Shown here piece by piece: positions 34,962 through 46,902 of a stretch of DNA of 64,000 nucleotides; position 1 is the stretch's first letter, and each line of letters starts with the position of its first letter. The notes under the pieces were generated by a model. The model ran no database searches. It had not been told where the DNA came from and saw nothing but the letters and a program-made list of their open reading frames with translations. Source of the DNA: Linnemannia elongata (Eukaryota; Mortierellomycota; Mortierellomycetes; Mortierellales; Mortierellaceae); contig JAXBDG010000020.1 of NCBI GenBank assembly GCA_036320915.1, forward strand, positions 558,001 through 622,000, in the 5' to 3' direction. The position numbers and the translations under genes were made by a program.

Positions 34962-36689
34962 TAGACTAAACAACCATCCCTTCTATTGACCATTCCTTCA
35001 ATAGACTCGATCATAACTCAAATACTTACAAAGGAAAAAAAAAAGAAAAAGCGCGCTACCCGTGCCCTGCTCGGATAAGCAAACATGGTTCCAAATTTTG
35101 CTGGAATGAAATGAACCAAGCCCATACCATCCACTCTATCATATCATATCATGGTGCTACAACGAAATCAATAATTAATAAAGATCACTTCACTGTTTGG
35201 CGGCAAATGGAAATGTACCCAAACAAACAATCATCATTAACAACTACAAATGAACGAGACAGGGTCACTGCGAGCGATTGAGCAAGAGCTTTTTTTTTTT
35301 AAAAAAAAAACTGAGAGAGATAGAGAGAGTGAAACGAGAAGAAGAGAAAAAGAAGCAACCGAAGAGAAATGAAGAGAGGTGTGAGAGAGAGACGCGACAG
35401 AACCTATTTTTATGTCACTCATTCATGTCCCATTCAACCAACCAACCATACCCCTCACTTACTCTGAGTTGCTTAGGGGTCTGTTGTTAGTGCTCTCAAA
35501 AAACGGCCAAATAAAAAACAATAACAATCGCAAACAACTAAAAAGAGAACGACTATCTTGGACAACCACCTTCCCTATTTCCTTCTTTCCCCTTCTTCTC
35601 TATTCTTTCATTCATTCTTACTGCCTTTCAGTATTTGTGGACGACGTCTTTCTTGTTTGCAATGTTGTCGAAACATTACCCACCCTTTTCGCTGCTCACA
35701 TCCCATGCCAACCCATCTCATAGCGCGCTGTATTTTTCGATCTGAGCATATAATACACAGTAAAATAAACAACAACCACATCCGTTTTCAAGAAGATCGA
35801 CCCAAGGGTTTGGACTAGGCCAGACGAGGTTTAGTGTAGGGCCCTCTTTATTGCCAAAAATTGGATTGTTGGTCTATGTGTGCGATTATGAAAAGTGGAC
35901 AGGGATGAATGGCCGTTCTTCCTCCCCTCCCTTCCCTTCCTACAAAAGAACAAGAAATCTCTCCGCAATTCAAGTTTGAAGTAAGCATTTTTTTGTCGCA
36001 GAAAGTACAGTATACAGTACTTGTTCATTCATGTATCTTAAAAAGGATACCACTACCGTACCGTCCGAAACGCACAGAATAAGGCATCACGAGGGGAGAT
36101 GAGGAAACAACCACACCCGACCCTCCCTTTTTTTCTTTCTCTGTCAAACCCAGAATAGATCATATGCAGTCGTGCACCAGGCAGGTCATTAAGAGCTCAA
36201 GACTTGAGCACCACCAAAAAGATGACAAAGACACACACACTGGTTCTTGCTAACAGCTGCTAACAGCTGAAAATATATCGGCAGGGTTATCATAGCGCGG
36301 CTTTTAAGTCGGTTCAGCTATTGAGCGCAGTTTTGATAACCAATTGGGAGACCACTTTAGCGCCATCGGGATGCGTTTCACTAGTGAGTGAGTAGATGAT
36401 GGTGTTGGATCGGATCGTTAAAAAGGGCGCACTCGAGCCCTTGAGGTACAAAGGGAAAAAAAGAGCCAGCTGTGCGTGCATTTTTTGTAGAGGAAGATAT
36501 TTCTTTTTGTCTTTCTAGACTTATTATAGTGAGTGCGCAAAGACTGCAGAAGATATTGTAGAAAAGGAGGGGGCGTAGCGCTGATCTGATAGACGCGACA
36601 TGGTTTCATGATGCTCATCTAAGATGCTATGTCATGTTGTGCTTGTTCTAAGGGAGGAGATGTATTTCCTTTAATCCTCGGTAACATAT

Positions 36690-37260
36690 AATAAGTCTAA
36701 GTGTGCTCAATTGGTACATTAGAGCGGAGGGATCTCAGGGGTTGGTTATCGAGATTGGGTGCGAGAACTAGGGGGTTAATAGGGGAACAGTACCGAGGGG
36801 AAGTTATTTTGGTGAGGGGCGTCGGATGAGAGGACGCAGGGGTACCAGTGATACTAGTGACGAGTTGTCGAGTGGACTGATGACCATTAGGAGGAAGAGG
36901 AGGGAAGTCTAGAAGGTCAAATAGCATGACTATTGTTCTAGGAGCCTCGTATTGGCGGCGCATGGTACAGGACATCCAGCGCAGCTGAAGAAGCATAACA
37001 TCGTGTGATGCTGACGGGTATGTACCACGCTGGGAGAGATGGATGAGAATGTCTCTGCCCTACACCCCTTCTGTTCAGTGGTGGAGCATGATCACCCATG
37101 TTATTAAATCGATCCAGCCAACCAACCATCTCAGGCACATAAGTAAAAGTGACAATGTGACTGTCAAGGATGGCGCCACTGAGCACGAAACGATCGAAGC
37201 GAAGCATGGAGCGAGAATGAGTCTATCAATCACATAGCCTGCCAGCACATAGCCCTTTAA
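36690..37260 (-). pseudogene. Frameshifted coding relic, possibly from a transposase
   Basis: On the minus strand two frames each carry coding-like peptides that continue one another. One has LSGAILDSHIVTFTYVPEM and, later, RCYASSAALDVLYH. The other has GRDILIHLSQRGTYP and MRRQYEAPRTIVML, then a Pro/Asn-rich tail ending in a stop at about 36697. Read together they suggest one protein with at least two frameshifts. The order (a VTFTY strand, a helix ending in H-L-S-x-R-G, then a Y-A-S-S turn) recalls the C-terminus of IS91-type Y2 transposases. The match is weak and from memory. It could equally be a decayed fungal gene of another family. Confidence 0.3.
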
Positions 37261-37357
37261 AGGCAAACGCAACTTCTCGCCTTTCTTCTTCTTCTTCACT
37301 ATTCCTCCACTTTTCTTCTTTTCTTGTCCTTCCACACCAACCTCATTGCACCCAACA

Positions 37358-39259
37358 ATGATCAGGACAGGAATCTCGACCCTCGCAAGGAGGTCATACT
37401 CTACCGCCAAACCCGTAATCTCCGCCGCCAAGGTACTTTCTTTTCCACTGGCGGAAACACCCATGAGCTACTTTTGTCGCGGCCGCCTTTATTTTCACTC
37501 ATGGGATTCATTCCCGCCAGGTCGGACTTGGTCGCAACAACTCCTTTCCTTGAACACTAACTCGTTACTGAACTTGTCAATGGTAACCATAGGCTGTGAA
37601 CGGCTTCGTTGGCGCTGTTGGAAACACTCCTTTGGTATGTTCAAGCACCTCGTTACTCATTTTGCTGTCCAACGGTCCCCCTTTCCATCGTCAGGACATA
37701 TCGCGTCATTTCACATCATGCTCTTCCGACTGATGTGCAAGATCCTGACCTTACTCACACCACTTTCCTCGAATGCACTCTGTTTAACCAATAGATCCGT
37801 TTGAACAGACTGAGCGAGGAGACCGGAAGCAATATCTATGCCAAGGCCGAGTTCATGAACCCCGGTGGATCTGTCAAGGATCGCGCCGCCCTTTTTGTTG
37901 TCCAGGATGCCGAAAGCAAAGGTATGCACAGTTCAAGTTGTTTGTGGCAACCGTGGCAACTCAATTGAGATCTTCAGGAGTGACAAAAGGGCGTGACTTT
38001 TTTCTCACCAACTAACGTCTACTTGCTTCAATTGATGGGGAAAATAGGACTGATCAAGGCTGGCGGAACGGTTGTTGAGGGAACTGCCGGAAACACCGGT
38101 ATTGGCCTTGCCCATGTCTGCAGAGCCAAGGGCTACAAGTGCGTCATCTACATGCCCAACACCCAGAGTCAGGAAAAGATTGACCTGCTGCGCATGCTCG
38201 GTAAGTCTTTGTTCAATATTATGCGTGTGAAGGGTATCTTCAGCTGTCTGTCGGAAGGCTTTCCTTCTTTGTACATGTTTTCTCATTCCCTCTTCCATGA
38301 GAGAAGAGATATTGCATACCCACCAACTCTTTTGACAACCTTGTTTCTAATTTATTTACCCACCGCATCTGTCATTTTTTCTCACACAACTCCCTGCATG
38401 CAATCATAATAGGCGCCGAGGTGTACCCAGTCCCCGCCGTGGCCTTTGACAACCCTCAGAACTACAACCACCAGGCCGCCCGCCACGCCGAGGCTCTCGA
38501 CAACGCCGTCTGGACTAACCAGTTCGACAACTCTGCCAATCGTCAAGCCCATATCGAGACCACTGGACCCGAGATCTGGCAGCAGTTGGAGGGTCAAGTC
38601 GATGGTTTCACTTGCTCCACCGGTACTGGTGGTACTCTTGCCGGAATTGCTCGGTTCTTGAAGGAAAAGTCGAACGGAAAGACAAAGATCTTTTTGGCTG
38701 ATCCTCCCGGCAGTGTTTTGTACAGCTATATCAAATCTGGCGGCACCCTTATCGAGCGCGGCGGTTCTTCTATCACCGAGGGTAACGTAACTCTTCATGT
38801 TCATATTGCTTGGCTCAGGCTGCTCATTTGGTTTCCTACTCCTTTATCCCGAATAGTGGAATCGGCTACATGAGTTATTCCAAAACTAATCGAGCCAACT
38901 CCATTATTCATCATTCAACGATTCAATTAGGCATTGGTCAGGGACGTGTGACAGAGAACTTGAAGCCCGATATCGAGTTGATCGACGATGCCCTCCAGAT
39001 CCCCGACGCAGACTCTCTCCACATGGTCTACCGTCTCCTTGACGAAGAAGGCATCTATGTCGGTGCCTCGTCCGCTCTCAACGTTGTTGCCGCAGTAGAG
39101 ATGGCCAAGAAGTTGGGACCTGGAAAGAACGTTGTCACTATCTTGTGCGATGGCGCGTACCGTTACCAATCTCGTCTTTTTAGTAAGAAGTGGATCGAGT
39201 CCAAGGGACTCACAGATGCTCTCCCTGAGCACTTGAAGAAGTATGCTATCTTGGAGTAA
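37358..39259 (+). CDS. Cysteine synthase (O-acetylserine sulfhydrylase type), probably mitochondrial, 364 aa
   Basis: Six exons: 37358-37432, 37593-37634 (42 nt), 37795-37921, 38048-38200, 38413-38781 and 38931-39259. All introns are GT-AG, giving 365 codons. It is a PLP-dependent fold-type II enzyme. GNTPLIRL opens the domain and [11 protein letters not shown] holds the Schiff-base lysine (Lys67). [12 protein letters not shown] is the substrate loop (the fungal EGTAGNTG form rather than bacterial EPTSGNTG), and STGTGGT binds the PLP phosphate. The reaction is O-acetyl-L-serine plus sulfide to L-cysteine plus acetate. The first 25 residues ([19 protein letters not shown]) are basic and Ser/Ala-rich with an RRSYS site, which fits a mitochondrial presequence. 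A cystathionine beta-synthase is less likely because there is no CBS regulatory domain and the length fits the synthase. Confidence 0.92.
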
Positions 39260-39643
39260 GCATTACTCTTTTTTTTTTTGCCATAGAAATTTGTTACAAA
39301 GAAAAAAATCAACCCTCGTACATAAAATATATCATTCAAATCGTTTTTTATGTTATTTTTTTTTTTTTTCTTTTCAACATTGGATAATATTCCTTTATTA
39401 TTGTCGCTGTGTTCGCTGATGTTGTTGCTCTTACTGATGTTGGTGTTAATGCGCTGGTGTTATTTAAAGACCTCGTCAGTGGGGTTTGTCCCCCATCAAC
39501 TCCTGTAAAAAAATAAGTTGATGAATACCTTTCCCTGTCTGGCTCTCACACAACACAAACTCCCTTACACATCTGTCCTCCCATCAAATCCCCTCCTTCC
39601 CCCACCATTCCATCCTATCATAGCTCACAATGGCTTTTTTTCT
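39260..39643. other. Convergent 3' flanks of cysteine synthase and MOG1
   Basis: T-rich stretch of 384 bp between two stop codons. It presumably holds both 3' untranslated regions. Nothing else is seen. Confidence 0.6.
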
Positions 39644-40909
39644 TCAGTTCCCGAAAAGCCCCCAATCCCTAACCGTGAATGATCCCACAACCTCCCTAAA
39701 CCACCCTTCAGCCTCAGAAATATCGCCCTCGTGCGCCACCTGCTTTGACGAGCTCGAATCCGAGATCTTTAGGGGAACGTTATAAGTCAAGACAATGTCG
39801 GTTTGCTGACGGGGGAGGCGGAAGACCACCATCATGATTTGGATCAAATTACGAGCATCGGTGGCGGTGGTGGTGGTAGTGGTAGAAGAGGAGGAGGATG
39901 TGGAAGCGGCGGTGGCGAGGTGGTGGTGGTGTTGTTGTTGTTGTTGGAGGCGCTGTTGCTCGTTGAATTTTGCGACGCGCTGCTGGCCCAACAAGAGGTA
40001 GATCTTTGCATCCGCGCTAAGTAGGAGGAGGAGGAGGAGGTGGAGGTGGAGAGTGAAAAAGCAAAAAGGTTGGTTACGTCAGCAAAGTGTTGTGTGCCCG
40101 ATGTAACGAGCGAGAACGGAGGGGGTTGGGGAGTTGCGTGCGTATGAAATAGAAAACTGGACTTACGGCCAGGTAGGGAGTTCGGCATTGTTGAGGACCG
40201 AGACACTCTGAATGGTGGAGGCGTCTTCAGCATCGTTATCCTCTGCCAACTGCTGGAAATGGAACCTAATTACATCGTGATAACCCCACAACACAAAAAA
40301 TGGTGTCGTTAATTATTAGAAACCTCTTCATTGCACCAACAACGCACAGACATCCTTTAAAACAAAAAACGTTCCACGATCTCTCTTGGAAAAAGAATTA
40401 GTAGGACACGAAAAGAAAGGAAGAAAAGGAAAAGGGAACCTTACGCAGCACAGTTATCGTCAGAGGCTTCGGCGGCCAATTCGAGGATCTCGACGATCAC
40501 GCTTTGGTCTTCGTCGACGTTCACAAAGACTTCCTGGTGATCTGGCACCTCACGCACATGGCTAAAAAGTACCGGGTATCGTCAGACCAAACAAGGTTCA
40601 GAAGGGAGGATGGTGAACATGGTGCAGCGTAGTTCGACGAGTACGGTTATCAAGTAGAATACAAGCGTTTATTTGAAAGAGAAAAGAAGAAGAATGAGGG
40701 TGAGAATACTGTTATACAAGCTACCGATCAACAAATATATACAAGTAAAAGTAATTAAAAAAAGCCGTCTGAGACAAAAAAAAAAAAAAAAAAAAAAAAA
40801 TGAAAGAAAGAATAAACCTATAGAAAAACTACCTGATAGTGCCGAATTTGCTGGGGAGGTTAATGGTAATGGCACCGCCATAGAGTTCTTGCTGATTCAC
40901 AGTGGCCAT
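39644..40909 (-). CDS. MOG1: MOG1/RANGRF-type Ran GTPase regulator, 221 aa
   Basis: Four exons: 40909-40833, 40561-40445, 40265-40167 and 40016-39644. Phases match and give 222 codons. The N-terminal half is clearly MOG1: LYGGAITINLP, then HVREVPDHQEVF, then DQSVIVEILEL, and FHFQQLAEDNDAE. The C-terminal half keeps the family strand set (RNLIQIMMVVFRLPRQQTDIVLTYNVPL). MOG1 binds Ran/Gsp1 and releases its nucleotide, supporting nuclear protein import. A Gln/His/Ser/Thr-rich insertion (QQRLQQQQQHHHH... to ...TTTTTT) sits in a loop between the two halves and is absent from the compact yeast and human proteins. A 25-nt poly-A lies in intron 1. Confidence 0.9.
40776..40800. repeat. Poly-A tract (25 nt) in MOG1 intron 1
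   Basis: Run of 25 A residues (poly-T on the sense strand) in the first intron of MOG1, near its 5' splice site. Confidence 0.95.
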
Positions 40910-41297
40910 GTGGAAGGAGGGGCTGGTAAAGAAGTAATGTGGAATGAAAGAAGGAGAGAAGTGTGAATGACAGAAGGTTGCATGTCAAGAACTGTCTCCT
41001 ATTTATCAACAATCAATCACAGCCAGTCACAGTCACCACCTGCATCTCTTACAAATAATTTGGGAGGCACGGCTTTACATAAGGTCGCCGCGCCACCAGG
41101 TTCTCTTGTTGGTGTCGCAGGCCATGGTCAATGGCCATTGGGCCAAACAAAGAATAAAGTACTCAGCCCTCCTAAATTTGATAATTGTACATGGTGCGAC
41201 TTTTTATAATCAAAAGGGAGGAGGAGCAAAATTTTAAGAGCTACGCGACTGGTTTGCAACTCTGCCACTCTTTCCAGCCATCCACAGAGTATTCTCA
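40910..41297. other. MOG1 upstream region and TAF3 3' flank
   Basis: A compact 388-bp gap between two minus-strand genes. It must contain the MOG1 promoter and the TAF3 3' end. No gene or clear motif is seen. Confidence 0.5.
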
Positions 41298-44200
41298 CTA
41301 ACGAGCGTTTCCGGAAGAAGTACACCGTTGACAGAACCAAGTCTTGACAGCATCGCCCTCCCGTACGCCTACACACCGGCCATGGAACCAGACCTCACAT
41401 CGATCACACGCGATCATAAATAGTCCATCGTCCAGCGTAGGGTTCGAACAAATACAGTTGATCACTTCTCCAGAATCGTCCACAACTCCTCCTCCGGGTG
41501 CAACCGAGTAGTAGCCGTAAGCCGAAGCTGCTGGTGCTTGAGCTGCTGATGTTGACGATGCTGCGTATGCACCATTCGACAGTGACGACGACGACGACGA
41601 CTTGTGTGAGGAATGCTTATGCTGCTTGTGATGCTTGTGTCGACTGCTGCTTTCGCTGTCACGATCCCGATCCCGATCTCGGTCACGCTCACGGTCGCGC
41701 TCACGATCTCTATCACGATCTCGGTCTCTCGAACGCTCACGATCACGGTGGCTGTCATGGTCACGGTCGCGGTCCTTGGATTTGCTCTTCTTTTTCTTCT
41801 TCTTCTCCCGTGAGTATCCATCATCCGCCTCTTCCTCTTCCTCCTCGTCATGATCCCGAGAAGACCGTTTGGATTTCTTGTGGTGTGAGGATCCAGTGGA
41901 GGTGAGAGATGACGACCGATGGTGGTGGCTGCTGGCGGACGATGAATGATGGCCATGGTCCCGCTTGCTCGATGACGATGACGAAGCTGCAGGATCCTGT
42001 TCGCCCGTCGAAATTGCATCCAATGCCGAAAACTTGAACCGAATCTTGGGTGCTGAAGGTGTCGTTGGCGTGGCTGTTGTGGGCGGTTTCACATGGACTG
42101 ACGTTGTTGATGAAGGAATGTTGAGCGGCAAGTCTGACAGCGAAATTGGTCCCGGTATTGGCTTTGGTGTTGGTGCTGGTGGTGCGGCTTGCTGTTTTGA
42201 AGAAGACGTCGATGTTTGTTTGGGCGTCGATGCCGCAGCAGTTGGTTTAGGCGTAGTCGTTGCTGTCGGTGCCTTGGCCAATACCGCTGCAACGTGATTA
42301 GAGCTAGATGTTGGTGTCACTGACGATACTGGAAGACTTGAAGAGCTAGCGGGCACAGCGTTGTGGACGGGTGGTGGGATGTAGGCTGGCGCTGCTGACA
42401 CCAAGGCCGCAGCAGAGATCCGAGGATTTGACACGCCGTTGGAAGTTGCTGACACTTTGCCAGATCCCGAAGTCGCAAGCAAGGCAGCAGGGTCGAAATT
42501 TGACCCAATCCTTGAAAGTATCGTAGGGTTGATGGGTGCAGCCGAGTATCCAGGTGCTACAGGTGCTGCCACAGGTGCTGGCGGCGCAACTGCCATAGAC
42601 GGACTCCGTTGCAAGGGTGTCGACGCAGGAGCAGTTGGTTCAGACGATGTAAGGCTCGACTTTCTGGATCCAGCCTTTTGTTTCGGCTGAATGTCAGATA
42701 AATTTATCGCTGGGCCATTGCTGAGAGTCGAAAGTGGCGTTGGAACCACTTCCTTGGTTGGGTAGGAGACTGTTGATAGGGGTGAGCTGGAGAACGACGA
42801 CTTTCTTGACGCGGTAGGTGCGACTGCCGTTCGTCCTGCTGTGAATGGCTCCTGAGCCACATAGTAATCCTGAACCCCGCCATTCATGATCCGTTCCGAG
42901 GGGACAATAGGCGACAGAGCATCCTGGACCGAGACTCCTGGGTTGGCAAACTTGTTGACGATAACGGTCGGTGCTGTGTGTTTCAAGAGACTGTCGATCA
43001 TTCCTGATTGCTGAGGATTGGAGAACAAAGTATCCGAGGGCTCTCCAGCTAGCTCAATCGCATGCGCCAATGACGCCTGTTGTTTGAGTCGCTTTGCAAA
43101 TGTTGGCGGGTATGGCGTAGGATCCAGGAGCGTCAAGAGCGTATCCGAGAACAGTAGTTGAGACTTTTGCGACAGGCTGGTTGATGATAATGGTGCCGCT
43201 GACTGTGAACTATGGGGCTGCTTCGACTTTGCAGGGATCGTCGAGTACAATGTCGAAAATGGCTGGGTGGATTCCTGGAAGGATGCCACAACAGTGTATG
43301 GATTATTTTCGGACCGGTCGCCTTCCACATCCGCTGCTGTTGGTACAACACCGTCCTTATCCGAGTCTGCAGGAAGGGTTGTACTAATGGACAACTTTGA
43401 CAGTTCTGCATGTGCTGATTTGATGTCAGCTGTCCTTGAAGAGACCGCTGCAGAGTCCAGTCCAGCTGTTGATGCTGCGGGTGTGGAAGTATTGGTGTCG
43501 TACTGGTCCGTTGATTGACTCATGACAGATCCGTTCATCAGATCGTCGCTGTCTGCGCGCGTCAAGTCTGCAGGCAGGGCACAGTTGGGGAAAGGTGGAG
43601 CAAAGTCTGGTATATGGGGTGGCCTCGTGTCCGGGATCCATCGTGAAAGCCGTGAGCGATTCTCCTGCAGTGATTGTGCTGTGAGTGGGGTCGCCTCCAT
43701 GGAGCTGTGCTCTTCGTCGTCTGACCCCTCAGGATAGGCGTATGCATCCTGCTCCTCGTCTGTCTCTGGCATGACAAATCCATCCGGTAATGGGCGCCAC
43801 TCGTATATATCTAGATGCTCCTCCCCGCGTTCTTTCCGCGTAACGTCTATTAAGATATACAGCGATGACACGTAACAATTGTTAATTACCGTTAAAACAA
43901 TAAGATGCGGAAACAATATTACAAGAAAGATTCCACAAGGCGTTGCATACCTTGGAGAACACGTCCAGGATCAGCTCCTTTCCACGAAGGCAAGACGGGT
44001 CGGCTAGCGGCGGCGGTGGCCGTTGTCGTTCCTGTTACAGCTGATGCCCCCTGATTGTCCTCTCCTGTGGTGCCATCCGCGCCAACAGCAGCTGTGACAG
44101 GAACGCCTCCGTTTTCGACGAACCATTCCTTCAGATCTGCCAGCTCGATCCCGAGCTCTGATAGACCATCCGCGACATCGAACGCCGTAATCCTAGATCG

Positions 44201-44590
44201 TCCTGAGTGCTCTGCAAACTCCTTAGCAGCCTCGGCCAGGAACTCCAAGTACCGCCCCAGACAGTCGCTCAGGACCGCCATCGGGTTCTTTTGTACGGCA
44301 TCGTATCCTGCAGACTGGAGCATATGCATGGTGGAGATGCGGAGCATTGACTGACAAAAGTTGGAGTGGGTCGAAGGGTCTGGCTGATGTTGGTGGTTGT
44401 TATAGACGATCATTTCACTGTGTGGATTGTTTAGGTTATTCCTGTTGGTGAGACGGCTCTTGTCGTTGCGGAATCCAGCAGCAGGTTGTTTCCGCACATA
44501 AGGGCGCTTTCCTGTAGATGGTGGTTGTGCCGACGACGACGACGACGAGGGTGCTGAGGGACCGCCTCGCTCTCCTCCTGATTCTCTCAT
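41298..44590 (-). CDS. TAF3: TAF3-like TFIID subunit with histone fold and PHD finger (1062 aa)
   Basis: Two exons, 44590-43951 and 43846-41298, with a phase-1 GTATGC...ATAG intron, giving 1063 codons. Residues about 77-157 form a histone fold of the bromodomain-associated/TAF3 type (SMLRISTMHMLQSAGYDAVQ; SRITAFDVADGLSELGIEL). This would pair with TAF10. The DIYEWRPLPDGFVMPETDEE segment just after the intron is also typical of TAF3-like proteins. About 700 Ser/Pro/Ala-rich residues follow, then a Lys/Arg-Asp mixed-charge block. A C-terminal PHD finger starts near residue 1009 (CICSNPTLDDGLFMIACDRC, then EVWFHGRC and WFCQRC). In animals the TAF3 PHD reads H3K4me3, and the Trp of EVWFHGRC is the expected cage residue. 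Yeast Taf3 lacks this finger. An alternative is a BPTF- or SPP1-like reader, but the histone fold argues for TAF3. Confidence 0.87.
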
Positions 44591-45621
44591 ACCGAGGAGT
44601 AGATGAGGAATGGTGGACCAAGAGATTGGTTCTAAGATAAAGTGAGAGAGTGGTTGGTTGAAGTCGTCGCCCTTTGTCCTGCGTCGTCTTTAGTGTTTGC
44701 GGAACAGAGAGAAGGGAAACGTAAAAAAAAAGGGTGGCAAATAAACTAGTCTCGCGTTCGGGACAAAAAGAGAAGTGTAATGGCTGAGCGGGAGGATGGG
44801 CGTGTTTGTTGGGTGGATAAAGAGTGATCGCTCGTGTATGTGTGCTGGAGAGGGGTATCCTGGTCGTTGTTGTTGCTTTGAGGAAGGGAGGAGGGATGAG
44901 AAAAACAAGGTCCTTGTCTTTGGAGGAGTTGTGTGAGGAGGATGAAGCAAAAAGAAAAGGGAACCAGTTGTCGCGTGGCTGGTGACCTCAGAGAGTATTG
45001 AGTGGCTCCGGGGCAATGCTAAAAGGGAGGTGAGCAAGATAGAGTGACAGAGTTCTAATATCGCTGTTAGCTGTGAGTCTTTGTTTGCCACCGACACTAC
45101 ACAGAACACATACGCCATCACCCTGTCATTGCTCTTGCACACTTTTGCCACTTTATGTTTCCACTCTGCCCAGCCCCACGCACCTTGAAAAGGATAAGTC
45201 TTGGCCCAAGTGATCGTTGTTTAGCTGTGACAAACGACAGACAGACAGACAAGAAGTGTCTGGTGAGAAATGAGATGTAGCTCGACAAATAAGAAGAAAA
45301 AAAACAACAAAGATGTACAAAGCAAAAAGACTCTACTTTACTTGTCTGGACAAATAAACGCGCAGCTCAAGTGTTGTTTATGAAAAAAAAGGTGACGTGC
45401 TTTTTTTCTATCTTCTTGGATATGATCGCACTTGAGGCTGCCCTGGAACTGGAACTGGAAGAACAGACAAGGCACCAACAAAAAAGCCGAACTTTACTTT
45501 CGCCGAGATCTCCCTCTCTTCCCTCTCCTCCTTTCCATTCTTTTTTTTTTTTCATTGCTCTTCATTCACCACACTTCCTCAACCACTTCAACAAGGAAAT
45601 CAAAGGAATCGTACATATACC
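44591..45621. other. Divergent promoter region between TAF3 and cytochrome c synthase
   Basis: The TAF3 side (44591-45000) is pyrimidine-rich on the minus strand. The synthase side (45490-45600) is pyrimidine-rich on the plus strand. No gene is supported. Confidence 0.55.
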
Positions 45622-46902
45622 ATGGCAGAACAGGATCAGGACAACGCAGCAAAGTGCCCTGTCGACCACTCAACCTTCAAGCACTTCCTCCCCAAGGACT
45701 CTCCTTCCACCTCTGCACTTCCCGAAGGACACCCCACCGTACCAACCTCACCGGGCGGTGAACCCGCAAAATGCCCCGTCTCCCCCGAAGCCCATAAACA
45801 CTTCATGCCTCGGTCAACACAGTCAACCGCACCAGCAGGACTCCCTGAGGGCCACCCCACAGTGCCAATGACAACCCCCGACGGCGAACCCACAAAGTGC
45901 CCCGTCTCGCCCGAAGCCCACAAACACTTTCTCCCACGGTCATCTCAGTCATCACAAACAGGACAAGAGGACAAGTCACTAAAGATCGACCCAACCAACA
46001 ACATGCCCTCGACACCAGACCAGTTCCGGATCGCCTCCCAACGTAAAGACCTCGCCACGGAACGCGAGATCAGTTCTATCCCTAAAGCTGCCAACTCACC
46101 TGACCCTTATGGCGACAGAAAGAACAAGGCAGCAGGAGCAGCATCATCAGAATCGGGATCGGGAGCACACGCACCGGATCCCGATAGCGATCAAGGCGAG
46201 GTGTGGATCTACCCCTCGGAGCAAATGTTCTTCAACGCCATGAAGCGCAAGAACTGGAACCCGCGTGAGGAGGATATGAAGTTTGTTGTGCCGATTCATA
46301 ACATGGTCAATGAGATGGCTTGGAAGCATATCCTTAGATGGGAGAAGCAGATGGAGAAGTAAGTCGCTTACTTGTTTTTTGCTGTTCCCGAGGTTCTGGC
46401 GTCTTTTCTTTTTTCGTATAAGGCAATTATTTTTTACAGGAAGAAGAGGCTGACTTTTAATTACTGCACTTTCTTTTTTTTTTTTTTTTTTTTCCTCATT
46501 TCAATCCTTTGCTCACTGGAATGATAGTACATGTGGAGGACCTAAACTGGTCAAGTTTGAAGGAAAGCCCAAGGAGATCACACCCAAAGCACGGATCCGT
46601 TCTTGGATGGGGTAAGTCGTTTACCTTCTCCAAGCTGACATTTTTCATTGTCCTTCGCTCATGTCCACGGATGCTGATCATTTTTCGCGTCATCTTCCTT
46701 TTATATTAGATACACATTGCCATTCGATCGCCATGACTGGGTAGTTGACCGGTGTGGAAAGCAAGTTACGTACATCATTGATTTCTACTCTGGACAACCC
46801 GACCCCCGGTACCCTGAGGCACCTAGTTTCTATCTGGATGTGCGCCCTAAATTGACTGCTGAGGGCGCGTGGCAGAGATTCAAGAAGTTCATGTTCGATT
46901 AG
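45622..46902 (+). CDS. CYC3: Holocytochrome c synthase (cytochrome c heme lyase), 337 aa
   Basis: Three exons: 45622-46358, 46528-46611 and 46710-46902, all GT-AG, 338 codons. The enzyme attaches heme covalently to apocytochrome c in the mitochondrial intermembrane space. The conserved core is intact: [20 protein letters not shown], then [19 protein letters not shown] (His about 226 corresponds to the heme-ligating His of the human enzyme), [41 protein letters not shown] and the C-terminal [19 protein letters not shown]. The N-terminus holds three CPV heme-regulatory motifs at residues 12, 51 and 93, in a repeated unit of about 40 residues ([12 protein letters not shown]...LPEGHPTVP). Most homologues I know have one or two. 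No classical presequence is present, as is normal for this family. Confidence 0.94.
46474..46493. repeat. Poly-T tract (20 nt) in cytochrome c synthase intron 1
   Basis: Run of 20 T residues upstream of the 3' splice site at 46527, part of the polypyrimidine tract. Confidence 0.95.

Larger units (their letters stand above)
33285..36689. other. Intergenic region upstream of the LIM gene
   Basis: 33285-33740 is almost pure purine on the plus strand, so pyrimidine on the LIM sense strand, as in a leader or core promoter. Beyond it are TG/GTT-rich stretches, two poly-A runs, a (CCCTTCTTT)-type repeat and otherwise featureless DNA. Reading frames of 90-245 codons here (33850-34990) are driven by low complexity and show no domain. 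No gene is supported. Confidence 0.5.

Noticed and set aside
33850..34990. Frames of 83-245 codons on both strands
   Set aside because: No domain, no splice-consistent partners, and many homopolymer or TG/GTT-driven residues.
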